A DNA stretch of 64,000 nt from Lumbricus terrestris (taxonomy: Eukaryota > Annelida > Clitellata > Crassiclitellata > Lumbricidae): the NCBI GenBank assembly GCA_949752735.1, contig OX457039.1, positions 23,662,830 through 23,726,829 on the forward strand. The letters are read 5' to 3'. The position numbers and the translations under genes are program-made. Shown in pieces: positions 22,898 to 33,797 of this stretch. The first letter of the stretch is position 1; each line of letters opens with the position of its first letter. The notes under the pieces were generated by a model. That model did not search any database and was not told where the DNA came from. It saw only the letters and a program-made list of their open reading frames with translations.

Positions 22898-23735
22898 AAG
22901 TAAGTATATACTTTATTGAACCGCCTGCAAACGCACTATGGGAACAATGGACAAGAACAGAATAATTAATGCATTTACAATCACGACAAATATAAATATG
23001 GAATTCAATAAACATATTATACAACTACATTATAGACACGTTATGAACTATACAGGAGAGAACTTAGGCCAGACATAAAATGAATATTGTCCGTGTTATA
23101 AAGCCACATCTGGTTAATGCGTCTGCATGAGGAATCTCACGGTTATGAGAACGATGACGGAGTGAGTAGGTAACATTCTTAATAGGAGGTAATAGAGGAC
23201 CAAGGACGTGGCTTGGGTTGTAGAGTACAAAAGAGAAGAGGGAGGGATCGGTGTGACCACAGAGGTCATCAAACGACTTCTGGTCGGCAGGAAGAAAGTT
23301 GAGCCGTACCATTTTTTGTATTATTGCATTAATACGAGCGCGCTGACCAGAATTAGCAAAGCCAAACCAAGCAGGGGAGGCATACATAAGGCGTGCTAAT
23401 GTGGTGGCCTGAACTACATCATGCAAGCGTGTCCCAGAGAGACCATGAGCTACAAGGACACGTATCGCATAGAGCGATTGACAAGCCTTAACACAAATCC
23501 GGTCAATATGGGGGTCAAAACTAAGTTTATCCGTTAAGGTTACTCCAAGAATAAGAGACTCGGAAACTCTACTTATTCCAGGTATAGGTGAGGGGAGGTT
23601 GAATAATTTAGATCGCGGACGCCTAAAGATCATCTTTTTGGATTTATTGTTGTTGAGTTTAAGATTACAAGAAAGTGCCCAATTTGCAATATTTTCAAGT
23701 TCAAAAGAAGTGGTGTCTATAGCGGAGGCAGGTAT
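22898..23735 (-). pseudogene. LINE B, 3' half (RT C terminus), interrupted by the 7 kb long-TIR element
   Basis: The frame 23633-23064 encodes the same C-terminal RT protein as LINE A (MIFRRPRSK, LILGVTLTDKLSFDPHIDR, LARLMYASPAWFGFANSGQ). On the minus strand the 3' end is a (CTTA)n tail at 22898-22910. Reading upstream, the coding sequence is cut at 23741/30798. The bases immediately before and after the 7 kb element join into one LINE reading frame next to the catalytic motif, with AAGGAC present on both sides. The 5' half lies at 30804-32270. Confidence 0.9.
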
Positions 23736-24152
23736 AAGGACAGTAGGGTGAATATGAGTGTTCTGAATCAGTTAAGTATTAATACTAACTAGTAATTAAT
23801 TAGTAATTAGTTAGCTATTATTAATAATTAGTTAAGTAATTAGAGCAATTAGTTAACTAATTAGGTCAATTGGATTATCTTAATTAGGTTAATTAGATTA
23901 TATTAATCCTATTCATTAGATTATATTAATCCTATTATATTAATTAGATTATATTAATCCTATTAATTAGCGAGCCCTAATTAGCACAACAAAGGCCCCG
24001 CGAGCCCTAATTAGCGCTACAAGGCCCCGCCGGAAGTGCGTCATCGGCGCTGGAGGCTGAACCGGCACAATATTATTATTAAATATTATAATAATTAACT
24101 AATATAATAATAATTAACTAATATAATAATTAACTAAAATAATAATAATTAA

Positions 24153-25104
24153 TAGGGCTGTTGTTCGATTAAAAATTTTAATCGAAATTAATCGCGTGAT
24201 TAATTTTTTTAATCGCAATTAACTGCAAATTAATCGCAATACATTTCCTTCAAATATGTTAATCTTACCATGTTACAGGAGGCATAAAATTTTAATGACT
24301 GAATTCATTCTTTCTATTGCAAACGTATTCAATAACCTTTGGCTTAGGCCTATTTAGTTTCTGCATTTAGTTTATTGAACAGTTTTGTATGACAGACAGA
24401 ATTGAAATACTGTTCAGATGAGTCAACTGCTCAAAATCCATAATTTTTTTATTTGAGCCACATTTAATTAAAATGATATAGGCCTATAAATGTGAAAATT
24501 AGAGAACCGTTTTCTGACTATCAAAATTAATTATTTATTCAGCCAACTGTAGCCTATTGGCAGACCAGTTTATTTACATTGGTGAGGTCAAGAGTTGCTC
24601 TTGTCAATTAACAATAGTAGGTCCACTATTGAACCTCATTATTTAGTCACAATTTTTCACAAGAGGTTGCGGTTCTTGCCAAACCTCATCTCAGTTGTCT
24701 TTCTGTAAACATTTATCATTTGAAACATGAAATCCATTGGTCATCTCCTGAAGTTCAACCAACTTAGTCTGACGGGTTGAGAAAACAACCTTAGTGGACG
24801 ATGCGATGCGGCCGATGTCGATGGTTCATCGCTAGCGTTAAATGCATGTTTTGGTTCGCATGTAGGCGATAATTGAGCGACGAATTGCTACGATATAATA
24901 CTCAAATTCTTTCTTGGAATATTTGCCAAAGAATGTATCACTGGTTTTAAGTATGAGTCTTCCGTTTAAAACGAGGTTTTCTGCCTCTGATTCTATTTTA
25001 ATCAGATCTTATTAACGCGTACGATTAATGCGTTAAAAATGTTAATCGCAAAATTTTTTAACGCGTTCATCGCACGCGTTAACGCGATTAAATCAACAGC
25101 CCTA
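24153..25104. mobile_element. Non-autonomous hAT inside left TIR
   Basis: An 8-bp TSD ATAATTAA sits at 24145-24152 and 25105-25112. The ends are TAGGGCTGTTG and CAACAGCCCTA, followed by imperfect inverted subterminal regions rich in AATCGCG/TTAACGCG. There is no transposase coding. Removing it restores the AATTAACTAATAT array of the host TIR. Confidence 0.92.
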
Positions 25105-25819
25105 ATAATTAACTAATATAATAATTAACTAATATAATAATTAACTAATATAATAATTAACTAATATAATAATTAACTAATATAATAATTAACTAATATA
25201 ATAATAATTAACTAATATAATAATAATTAACTATGATTTCTCTATATCTATCTCTCCCCCTCTACCACTATCCATCTATCCATCTCCCCCTCCTCCCTCT
25301 CCCTCTTCCTCGCACCTTTCCTCTCCTTCTCTACCTCTCTCTCCCTCTTCCTCATTCTCTCTCTTTCTCTCCTTCCGTCTCTTTCTCTGAATATCTCTCC
25401 ATCTTTCCTTCTCTACCTCTCTCTCTCTCCCTCATCATCCTTCTCTCTCTCCTTCTCTCCTTCTCTACATATCACACCAGATCTCCTTCTCCATCGCCCT
25501 ATCCATCCCTCCTTCTCTCCTTCTGCCAGGAAAAGTTGCACGGGCACCACCTTGGGATCAAGTTTGTTCATTTCTGTCGTTTTTGATCTTATCCTATTGA
25601 TAAATGCTGCAAATGCGCCACCTAGGGATTTGAAGATTGTGTGTTTCCATGTCTTTTGGATTCATGTGTGTGTGTGAAAGTCTGAAGATGCAACACCTTG
25701 TGAATTGAAAGATGCATATTTGGACTAAGCCTCGCGAGAAAGGCTGTGTGTGTGTGTGTGTGTGCTGTAGAAAGGGAACCATGTTGCACTCGGCTGATGG
25801 GCTTGCTGCCCAATTCGTC

Positions 25820-26400
25820 AATTTTTGAGTTTGTGTGTGCAAGAAAGTTAGAAATGTCACCATCTTGGAAGTGGAAGGTTGAAGTATTTGTCGGTTTTTG
25901 AGTTTGTGTGTGCAATGAAGTAAGAAATGTCGCCATCTTGGGAAAGAAAGGTTGCAAGGTTCTTAAGTTTTTGAGTTTGCGTGTTTAAGGAAGTAAGAAA
26001 TGTTACCATCTTGGGAGTGAAAGGTTGAAGTATTCACCGGTTTTTGAGTTTGTGTGCAAGGAAGTAAGAATTACCACCATCTTGGGAAAGGAAGGTTGCA
26101 AGGTTCTTAAGTTTTTGAGTTTGCGTGTGCAAGAAAGTTAGAAATGCCCCCATCTTGGGAGTGGAAGGTTGAAGATTTAATCGGTTTTTGAGTTCGTGGA
26201 TGTAAGAAAGTTAGAAATGGCGCCATCTTGGAAGGTTGACATATTCGTCGATTTTTGAGTTTGTGTGCAAGAACGTTAGAAAGGCCACTATATTGATGAA
26301 GGATGTCTGAGTGATTCTTGTGTTTTTGAGTTTGAGCATGCTTGAAATGTAGAAAGGGTAAAATATTGTGAAAGGAAGGCTGAGCGACTCTTCGATTTTG
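25820..26400 (+). repeat. Minisatellite, unit about 72 bp, at least 8 copies
   Basis: The landmark TTTTTGAGTTTG recurs near 25822, 25895, 25969, 26041, 26113, 26185, 26252 and 26324, each followed by AAGTTAGAAATG and CCATCTTGG. A second tandem pair (unit about 160 bp, CAGCTCTTGTGTGTAAAATG near 26790 and 26950) follows at 26770-27010. Both sit in the interior of the 7 kb element. The small ORFs here are artefacts. Confidence 0.85.
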
Positions 26401-27797
26401 ACTTTGTACTTGCTTGAAATGTAAGAAATATAGAAGAAATATACAAGAAAATGGCGCTTGTCTGCTATATTTTGCTTAGTATTGTAGGAAATGCTGAATA
26501 GTTGTTATAATTTTGAATAATTTAATTGTAGATATTGCGCCTATATACACATTTTTGAATAAAATATCGAATATTTTGGAGTATTTTGATGCATATGCAG
26601 GAATTTTCATGATCTGATTGGCTCATGACTAGGGGTTAGCAGTTGCTGGATGCTTAAATTTTATGTGTGTAAGTCAAATTTGTGTGTGGGTGGGAGGTGT
26701 GGAGGTTTGGAGGGTGAGGTGGCGGCCTGTGGAGGTTGAGAGATGCTGTATGTGGGGCTGAGCTCTAGTTTTCTCGCTTCCGAAATGTTCAGCTCTTGTG
26801 TGTAAAATGTATATTTGTGAGTGGGGAGGGGTGGAATGGAGGGATGGAGGTTGAGGGGGAGGAATGTGGATGGTGATAGAGGCCATGCATAGAGTTTCTA
26901 GCCTCCTGTTTGCTAGATCTCTAAGTTTCTCGCTTTCTTATTGCCCAGCTCTTGTGTGTAAAATGTATATTTGTGAGTGGGGAGGGGTGGAATGGAGGGT
27001 TGGAAAGTGAGGTTGAATGCTGTAGAGGGCGATAGATGCTACAGGCAGATGACCGACTGCATCAGATATTTAAAAGTTGTACAAGTCTGGATATGTGTGG
27101 ATAGCCTTAGGCGGATGAATAATCGTGTGGACGGTTGCCGGATGCGCCTGCAATACATAAGAGTCGGACAAGTTTGGGCAAAAATTTGGACGTGATTGGA
27201 CTTGTCTGTGTCTGACGGTTGGCCGCTGACGCAGGAGCCATTCATCGCGTCTTCACATCAAAGAAGCTATACTTAAGTAGAATAAAGGCGTGTGCATTGA
27301 AGCGAGACGGCTTCTAACGCTGATTCAGAGTCGGCGCGTATTAGCAGGGGAGAAAGGTAGAGAGGATGATAGAGAGGTGGCGAGAAGGAGAGAAGGAGGG
27401 ATGGATAGGGCGATGGAGAAGGAGATCTGGTGTGATATGTAGAGAAGGAGAGAGAGAGAAGGATGATGAGGGAGAGAGAGAGGTAGAGAAGGAAAGATGG
27501 AGAGATATTCAGAGAAAGAGAGGGAAGGGGAGAAGGAGAGAGAATGAGGAAGAGGGAGAGAGAGGTAGAGAAGGAGAGGAAAGGTGCGAGGAAGAGGGAG
27601 AGGGAGAAGGAGGGGGAGATGGATAGATGGATAGTGGTAGAGGGGAGAGATAGATATAGAGAAATCATAGTTAATTATTATTATTTTAGTTAATTATTAT
27701 TATATTAGTTAATTATTATATTAGTTAATTATTATATTAGTTAATTATTATTATATTAGTTAATTATTATATTAGTTAATTATTATATATATATATA

Positions 27798-30410
27798 TTT
27801 TTTTTTTGCCCTGAGGTACTTTGTTCCCCCAGGGACTTACGAGTTTATAAAAGCAATGCATCTGGAACGATTACACCTCATCCATATCGGGCGTGGGTCT
27901 GATGAAGGTGCCCTTAAAAGCTACGGCGTTAAAGCGCTGCATTGTGATAGAGATTCTCTGAAAGAGGTAGCTTGTCTCTCTGGGTTCGCCCGTAGCTAGC
28001 GTGAGGTGGCGACCCAGGTCGGAAATAAAATCAAGGCCTGCAGTATTAATGGGGCCCATCGTTTCCAGAGCCAACGGGATAAAAATGTGAGTGTCTCGGA
28101 AGGCTTGGTATTTTTGTGTCTTCCTTTCCTCAGCCATGCATTCCGATGCCCCTGCACAGGCTGCTGTTGCTGTTAGGTATGATGGTGCCAGTGTGTCGAC
28201 TATTGTAGCATCCCACACCAAGCTCTTTCCGGTTTTCCATGGGATAAGGGTCAGGCCATCGGGTCTTTTCCCATCAGATCGAGACAATCCCTGCGGTTCC
28301 TTAATTGTTGGGAAGCCAGCCTTCGTCAGAGCTCTGCAGACCAGGTCGTTGATGGCACCGTGGCGCGGCACTCGGGCGAGGCCCAGCGGGCAAGCCAAAC
28401 CGTGATGACCCCTGGCGGTGACTGGTGCGCCACAAGAGCAAGTATGTGGTTCGCATATGTTCGCTCCCAGCCGAAGTCCCACCGCCACCCTGACTGCCTC
28501 ATCGCTTAGTTTCAGGCCGCATGACGTGATCGGGAGAGTATGAAGCCAGTCACCAGCATGCTGCGTAGTCACCGCCTTCCATCTAGCCTGGTCGTATTTC
28601 TCGGTTAAGTGTGTGGATAGATCTGAGAAAGTCCGCTGGAGAAGCGGTTGATCCCACTCAGACTGACGGTGAGCTGGTAAAGACTCTGTTGTTGCAAGCC
28701 CTGCTTCTTCTTTCCATCTGGCCTCCATAAGTCTCACGTGTGGGTCCGGGTTGCCCTCCAGCTGTCTGAGGATATCTGACTGTAGAACGAGGGTGCCCGC
28801 GGCCGATGCCAGAAAGGCGGGAAGCGCCAGCGACGACACCCTACGTATTCCCAGTCCTCCCATACTAATGGGGAGGGCAGATTGCATCCATTGAGTCTCT
28901 GTGAGGTTGATATTTAACAGGACTTCCAGACCCTTGCGGAGGATTTGGTCGTAGACGGCCAGGGAGGGATGTTCTGCGCACGGCGCACATCTGAGGCAGT
29001 GAATCAGTCTTGGAGCGCCCAGTGAGCTTCTGAGGATGAGCAGCGCGTCCTGGCGAGCAATCAGACTCAGTCTGTTCAGCGATCTGCTCAGCTCTTCCAC
29101 TCTCGCGCTTAGCGCGTCTTGAAGAGCCTGTCCAGTGGAAAGCGGGGCGCCCAGCAAGCAGATCGAATCCTGGTCGACTCGCTCGAATTGACTGAATGTA
29201 TCGTTGGTGATCTGCCGAAGATCCTTGGCCGTAACCTGGCATTTCGACCTGTTGAGGGTGAGGCCGAGGTCCGCACAGTCTGCCTCTAAAGAAGCCATAT
29301 CCGCTGCGACCGTTGATGTGGGGCCACCCAGCGATATGTCATCCAGAAAACCGAATGCGAGAGGAGAGGTCAATTTGAGGAGAGCCGTTTGAAGTGGGAG
29401 GCAGAAGAGCAGAGGGCCAAGCGGATCTCCTTGCTGTGGGCCCATTCTGGAGTAGATGGTGTAACTGCCAAACTTCAACTGAGACGATTCCTCGTATGCC
29501 AGATGGCAGTATGGCGCGATCTCTGGTAGTAGAGTGTCGATGGCAGACAGCATTCGGTCCCTATGAAGACTGTTAAATGCATTTGAGATGTCGAGTTTAA
29601 CGAAGACTGAGTCCGGTTCCATTGCTGCCAGAAAACGACGAGATGCATGCACCGCCGCCTCCGCACCTCCCGACACTGCCACTCCGAGTTGCCTTGGTGA
29701 CAGGTAAGGCGCTATTATCGGTCCTGCGTGAGAGTTTGCTCCCTTCGATGCCAATCTGCGCCACAGGTAACCAATTGCTATTGGTCGCAGGCCCCCTGTT
29801 TTTTTCTTGAGAGCGAACAGAGTGCCACCGAAAAGCAACGGTCTGATCTCCTGCGGGCAGATGCCCTTCAGTAGTATGTTGGTGAGAGCTGTAACTGCGG
29901 AGACGAGGGCTGGACCAGCCTCCACCGATTTCGTCAGCTCAAGAAGGTGCTGTGGCCGTAATCCGTCCGGGCCGCCCGAGGATCCTGCTGGAAAAGTGCG
30001 AATGAGGTCTCTTACGTCCGATTCTGACAATTGGAGTGGTTCGCTGGTTGTTGAAAGCGGGGTTGGGGGGCGGTCTGATGAAGGAGTCGGATGTTTCGAC
30101 TGAAGTTCTGCAAAAGTTTGCTCACAAATTTCAGCAGGTGTCTCCCCTGAGCAGAGTATCTTTGCAGCTGCCTTGATGTTTCCGTCTTCGAGCTTAGCAG
30201 AGACGGCCGCTGCAATGGTGTGATTGCTTCTGGTTGATTTCTTCTTTGCAAACGGCTGTTGTTCATCACCGAAGATTGATTCCGCCCTTTTGCTCCATGT
30301 GGCAAAAAACTCCATTGTTCTCTTTTTGATAGTGGACGTTAGATTGTGCCGTTTTCCTCCATGCCGTGGCTGTTCCAGAATGATTGCGGCAAAACAGAGA
30401 AGACATCTCT
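27798..30410 (-). mobile_element. Retroelement body with poly(A) tail inserted in right TIR
   Basis: On the minus strand it begins close to 30410 with a leader of about 95 bp, carries a single ORF (30315-27871) and ends with a 70-bp 3' UTR and a poly(A) run (T tract at 27798-27807). Both sides are AATTAACTAATAT arrays that are continuous in the other TIR of the host element. The TSD cannot be read in the AT repeats. Poly(A) and the lack of LTRs indicate target-primed retrotransposition. Confidence 0.8.
27871..30315 (-). CDS. Intact 814-aa reverse transcriptase with restriction-like endonuclease domain
   Basis: Single open frame from ATG (30315) to TAA. About residues 1-90 are a charged, Pro/Ser-rich leader with no zinc finger seen. 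RT: GSSGGPDGLRPQHL (111-124), FALKKKTGGLRPIAIG (167-182), motif A KLDISNAFNSL (240-250), motif B QQGDPLGPLLF (294-304), motif C FGFLDDISLG (321-330), LLGAPL (387-392). Thumb follows to about 600. A Cys/His cluster (C626, C628, H637/638, C642) and RH (651-652) precede KRPDG (683-687) and WDATIVD (701-707), the PD-(D/E)XK layout of restriction-like LINE endonucleases. No apurinic-type endonuclease. Probably a complete, recently active element: no stop or shift, while neighbours are decayed. The precise clade is not certain. Confidence 0.85.
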   Translation of the reverse strand: MEFFATWSKRAESIFGDEQQPFAKKKSTRSNHTIAAAVSAKLEDGNIKAAAKILCSGETPAEICEQTFAELQSKHPTPSSDRPPTPLSTTSEPLQLSESDVRDLIRTFPAGSSGGPDGLRPQHLLELTKSVEAGPALVSAVTALTNILLKGICPQEIRPLLFGGTLFALKKKTGGLRPIAIGYLWRRLASKGANSHAGPIIAPYLSPRQLGVAVSGGAEAAVHASRRFLAAMEPDSVFVKLDISNAFNSLHRDRMLSAIDTLLPEIAPYCHLAYEESSQLKFGSYTIYSRMGPQQGDPLGPLLFCLPLQTALLKLTSPLAFGFLDDISLGGPTSTVAADMASLEADCADLGLTLNRSKCQVTAKDLRQITNDTFSQFERVDQDSICLLGAPLSTGQALQDALSARVEELSRSLNRLSLIARQDALLILRSSLGAPRLIHCLRCAPCAEHPSLAVYDQILRKGLEVLLNINLTETQWMQSALPISMGGLGIRRVSSLALPAFLASAAGTLVLQSDILRQLEGNPDPHVRLMEARWKEEAGLATTESLPAHRQSEWDQPLLQRTFSDLSTHLTEKYDQARWKAVTTQHAGDWLHTLPITSCGLKLSDEAVRVAVGLRLGANICEPHTCSCGAPVTARGHHGLACPLGLARVPRHGAINDLVCRALTKAGFPTIKEPQGLSRSDGKRPDGLTLIPWKTGKSLVWDATIVDTLAPSYLTATAACAGASECMAEERKTQKYQAFRDTHIFIPLALETMGPINTAGLDFISDLGRHLTLATGEPRETSYLFQRISITMQRFNAVAFKGTFIRPTPDMDEV

Positions 30411-30803
30411 ATTATATTAGTTAACTATTATATTAGTTAATTATTATGTTAGTTTATTATTATTATATTAGTTAATTATTATAATATTTAATAATAATAT
30501 TGTGCCGGTTCAGCCTCCAGCGCCGATGATGCACTTCCGGTGGGGCCTTGTAGCGCTAATTAGGGCTCGCTAATTAATAGGATTAATATAACCTAATTAA
30601 TATAATAGGATTAATATAATCTAATTAATAGGATTAATATAATCTAATTGACCTATTAAGATAATCCAATTGACCTAATTAGTTAACTAGTTGCTCTAAT
30701 TACTTAACTAATTATTAATAATAGCTAACTAATTACTAATTAATTACTAGTTAGTATTAATACTTAACTGATTCAGAACACTCATATTCACCCTACTAAG
30801 GAC

Positions 30804-32270
30804 GTAGCTGTTGTCAGCGTATTCCAGCAACCGATGAAAGCAGTGAATTGGTTTCAGGCCAGAGATAGCCACCACAAAATCAGCAGGCCCAAGCCCAGAA
30901 CTTTGAATAACACTTGACAAAAGGTAGCGACTTGGCCTAGAAATTTAGTGCAATGCTGACGGTTAAGGAGAAGGCGTACGATCCAGTTGTAAAGAAAGTC
31001 AGGTAAGGGCAGTATATAGCAAGTTGCTCAGATAGGTAAGAGTGCCTTACTGTGTCGAAGGCACGAGAGAAGTTAAGCGAGATAACGCATACATATGGTT
31101 CATCATGCAACATACTAAGAATATCATGGGTGAGAGCAGTGAGGGCAGAAGTGGTGGAACCAGAGGGCCGAAAGGCATATTGTATCCAAGCGAAGAATTT
31201 AATTCAGGATCGGTGAAGATTGGGTAGAAGTAAGTTCTCACAACTATTTTTTCCAGCATGCGACATAACATGGGGTAATAGAAATGGGTCTAAAATCAGC
31301 CTCATTTTGAGGACGCAGGATTTTAGGGACAGGTGTGATACAACTAGAGCACCACTGTGGCGGCGTGTAAGAGGAAGCAAGAGAGCAATTGAAAAGATAC
31401 GTAACCGGGGCAGAGAGAAGATGAGCCATAGAGGATAAAACCCAAGAAGGGATACCATCAGGGCCTACTGAGGACCCACGGACCGATCCCAGTCCCCTAA
31501 ACACAGAATATTCATCAATATTAACAGGTTGTTCAATGTTAACAGTCAGCTTAAGCAACGGTTCAACTTAATCATGATCGGTTGAAACAGTCTGATAATG
31601 TCGGTTTAGTGACTCGCACGTAGCACCTCCCAACACTGCAGGGCTAACAATGTCATCACCCCGAAGCCGCCACACCTCAGCCCAGAGCTTCCGAGAGCTA
31701 CGTTCAAGACCCCGAAAGGAGGCAGCATTAGTTTTAACAATGTAGTCATTAATCCTAGCTGCTAAGGCATCAGCAATTTCTACTTTACCACGGCGCAGAA
31801 GCGTATTTCTCAGGCGCAGAAGGAACTTCAAGTACGGAGACATGTAAGGTGGATCGTTCTTCCTGATCGACATCTTTCTGAGGGGGACGAAGCGGTTTAA
31901 TACGTCGTCAATGAAAGTGTAGAAGTCATCAAAAGCTTGTTTGATAGAGGTGTCTTCGGTGATGAATTTCCATGTATGATTCGTAATGAATGTGTGGAGA
32001 GAAGAAATATTTGCGGGTGTCCGCAACCGGAAACTACACACTTCACGGTCACTCATCAACGACCCCTGCGCTCTGGCATCAGAGTTAGCAAGAAATGCAG
32101 AATGTTTTGTCTTGATCGACGATTTGATTGTGTAGCGAAATATGTTATGAACGTTATGCATTATGCATAATTCTACTTTGTTATGAACGGGGTGATCTGC
32201 CAGTGATGCATTCCCTGTAATAACCCAACAATCGAAGAACTCTGCCACCTTGCTGATCAATTACCCAATT
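30804..32270 (-). pseudogene. LINE B, 5' half (linker and RT palm), decayed
   Basis: Minus-strand pieces in order: 32260-31568 carries the linker between endonuclease and RT (PPYMSPYLKFLLRLRNTLLR, RSSRKLWAEVWRLRGDD). 31558-31244 carries RT motif 1-2 (GPDGIPSWVLSSM, ITPVPKILRPQNEADFRPIS). 31240-30804 continues with shifts through motifs A and B to the segment before YADD, where the 7 kb element is inserted. Frameshifts near 31563 and 31240 show it is dead. The endonuclease domain is not in the window. Confidence 0.85.
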
Positions 32271-32359
32271 TTGGCAGTCAGCAACAAGATCTTTGCTGTA
32301 TGTATACATTTTGTGATTCAGTTTGTTTAAGACTGTTTCTGGATACTGATTTATTGTAG

Positions 32360-32578
32360 ATTAAAGTCCAACTGCAGGCAATGGCAAAGAAGGAAATCGC
32401 TGTGGGCTACCAACATCAGCATAACGGCATGCAAGCTGCATTTGAAATTATTTACAAGCAGAATGGGCTTAGAGGACTTTGGCGGGGTGTTAGCAGTGCT
32501 GTTGCCAGGGTAACAGTTGGTTCAGCAGCCCAGCTGACAACCTTCTCATTTTGTAAGGAATATATTGAAAATTTTCAG
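32360..32578 (+). CDS. SLC25A35: SLC25A35-like mitochondrial carrier, internal exon
   Basis: A TTTATTGTAG acceptor (AG 32358-32359) and a GTAATG donor at 32579 bound 219 bases, phase 0 at both ends, 73 codons with no stop. The protein reads IKVQLQAMAKKEIAVGYQHQ, then GLRGLWRGVSSAVARVTVGS and AQLTTFSFCKEYIENFQ. These match the second repeat of the SLC25A34/35 orphan carriers (inner mitochondrial membrane), including the RGLWRG segment after the matrix helix. An apparent ATG at 32381 is internal. The upstream exons (first carrier repeat) were not found in the window, so they lie further left or are hidden among repeats. Confidence 0.9.
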
Positions 32579-32903
32579 GTAATGAATTTTTTTTATTGTA
32601 ACTAATACTTGTTGCAACATCACTCCTTTGAAAACATTCAGAGATACTCTTTGTGATACTGCTAACCTAGATATTGTTAGGGGTCATTGCATAATTACGT
32701 AATGCCGAAAATGACCGTTTTTGATCCACCCACCCACTGTGTAATGCTTCGCGATGTTTCCCTTTACCCACCCACCCACCGTCCTCATTGTTGTGTAATT
32801 ATTTTTACGAAAATCAATTAAGATTAAGGTCTACCAGACCTATGCGAAATCGTAGAGACAAGTCAAGTCGTAGTTATAATTAATAGTTTCATAACGAATT
32901 TAA

Positions 32904-33780
32904 TCTTTAAGTATAAAACTCAAAGTTTGTCCTTCTGTGTGTGGGATGCACCAATTTTGTCCGGAGGCCTACTCGGAAATTACAGCGATTCGTTTAAAAA
33001 AAAAATTTGCAATCGATTTTTACCCACATTTGGAGTTAAACGCCACTCTTTTCGGCTGCCAATTCACTTTATAAGTCCCGAGATGTCAACATTTAAACTT
33101 GCACGCGATAAGCGATTCAAAATCCATTCACGTTGATAAGGCCTCCATTGCCTACCAGAGAACTACAGCCAATGGCATGACGGTTTGAGGTCACGTGATA
33201 TTTACTTCTATCGAAAATATTTGCGAGGATTATTCTCGACTTTTTTCTTCTGATCCACACGAGAAAATCATAAAGATCGCGATCCAAAAATCTTTCCATA
33301 TTTTAAATTTCGCTGTTATAAAAACGATATATTAGACACGGCATAATTATGTTCACTAAACTCATGACGTCATTATTTTGAGCTCAAATCTTAACGTCAC
33401 ATCTCGCCAAACCGCGTAGCAAAAATTTTGTGGACGTAAATAATGCGAATATAACTGCAAATAATCGGAATAAAAAAGCGTAGATTTAAAAAACTTCCTT
33501 TATCTAAGTGGCAAAGAACAATTTATGAAAAAAGCACGTTGCGCTGAATGGTAGTATCTTTTCAGAAAAAGTCGTTTTTCTCAGTTACGTGTCGAGTGGA
33601 CTTAACGGGTTTTGCTCTTCGATTATCGACCAGACCTGTACACCTAGCGGAGAGGTTCGTTACTTCTCCTTAACGCGGGGGTCGATGTAAGGCGGGGTCA
33701 GAATGGTGAAGTCGGAACGGGGTCAGGCGTGGCTGGGGACAAAAACTTATATTTCCCGGGCAACGCCGGGTAATTCAGCT
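32904..33780 (+). mobile_element. Helitron H6, complete, non-autonomous
   Basis: It starts TCTTTAAGTATAAAAC after an A and ends CAGCTAG before a T. Twelve bases before the end is a hairpin CCCGG-GCAACG-CCGGG. Comparison with the uninterrupted copy near 48080-48100 gives the empty site: GAATTTAA joined directly to TATAGTA matches GAATGTAATGTAGTA. TC...CTAG ends, a 3' hairpin, A/T insertion and no TSD are the defining Helitron signs. It has no Rep/helicase coding. Confidence 0.88.
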
Positions 33781-33797
33781 AGTATAGTATAAGCTAA

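Larger units (their letters stand above)
23742..30797. mobile_element. Non-autonomous Polinton/Maverick-like element with very long TIRs
   Basis: A 6-bp TSD AAGGAC lies at 23736-23741 and 30798-30803. The ends are AGTAGGGTGAATATGAGTG and its inverse. The TIRs continue for about 800 bp: GTTCTGAATCAG, AT-rich TTAATTAG blocks, a GC-rich module with GGCTGAACCGGCACAAT, arrays of AATTAACTAATAT, then a polypyrimidine/polypurine block (25233-25530 inverted at 27340-27660). The left TIR is split by a hAT (24153-25104), the right by a retroelement (27798-30410). The interior 25530-27340 has only minisatellites, with no capsid, pPolB, integrase or protease. AG...CT ends plus a 6-bp TSD are Polinton traits; the assignment is inferred. 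Confidence 0.75.

Noticed and set aside
23742..30797. Two separate elements (one around the polypyrimidine arms, one around the AT-rich arms)
   Set aside because: After removing the hAT and the retroelement, the arms form one continuous inverted repeat with a single pair of TSDs, so one element is enough.
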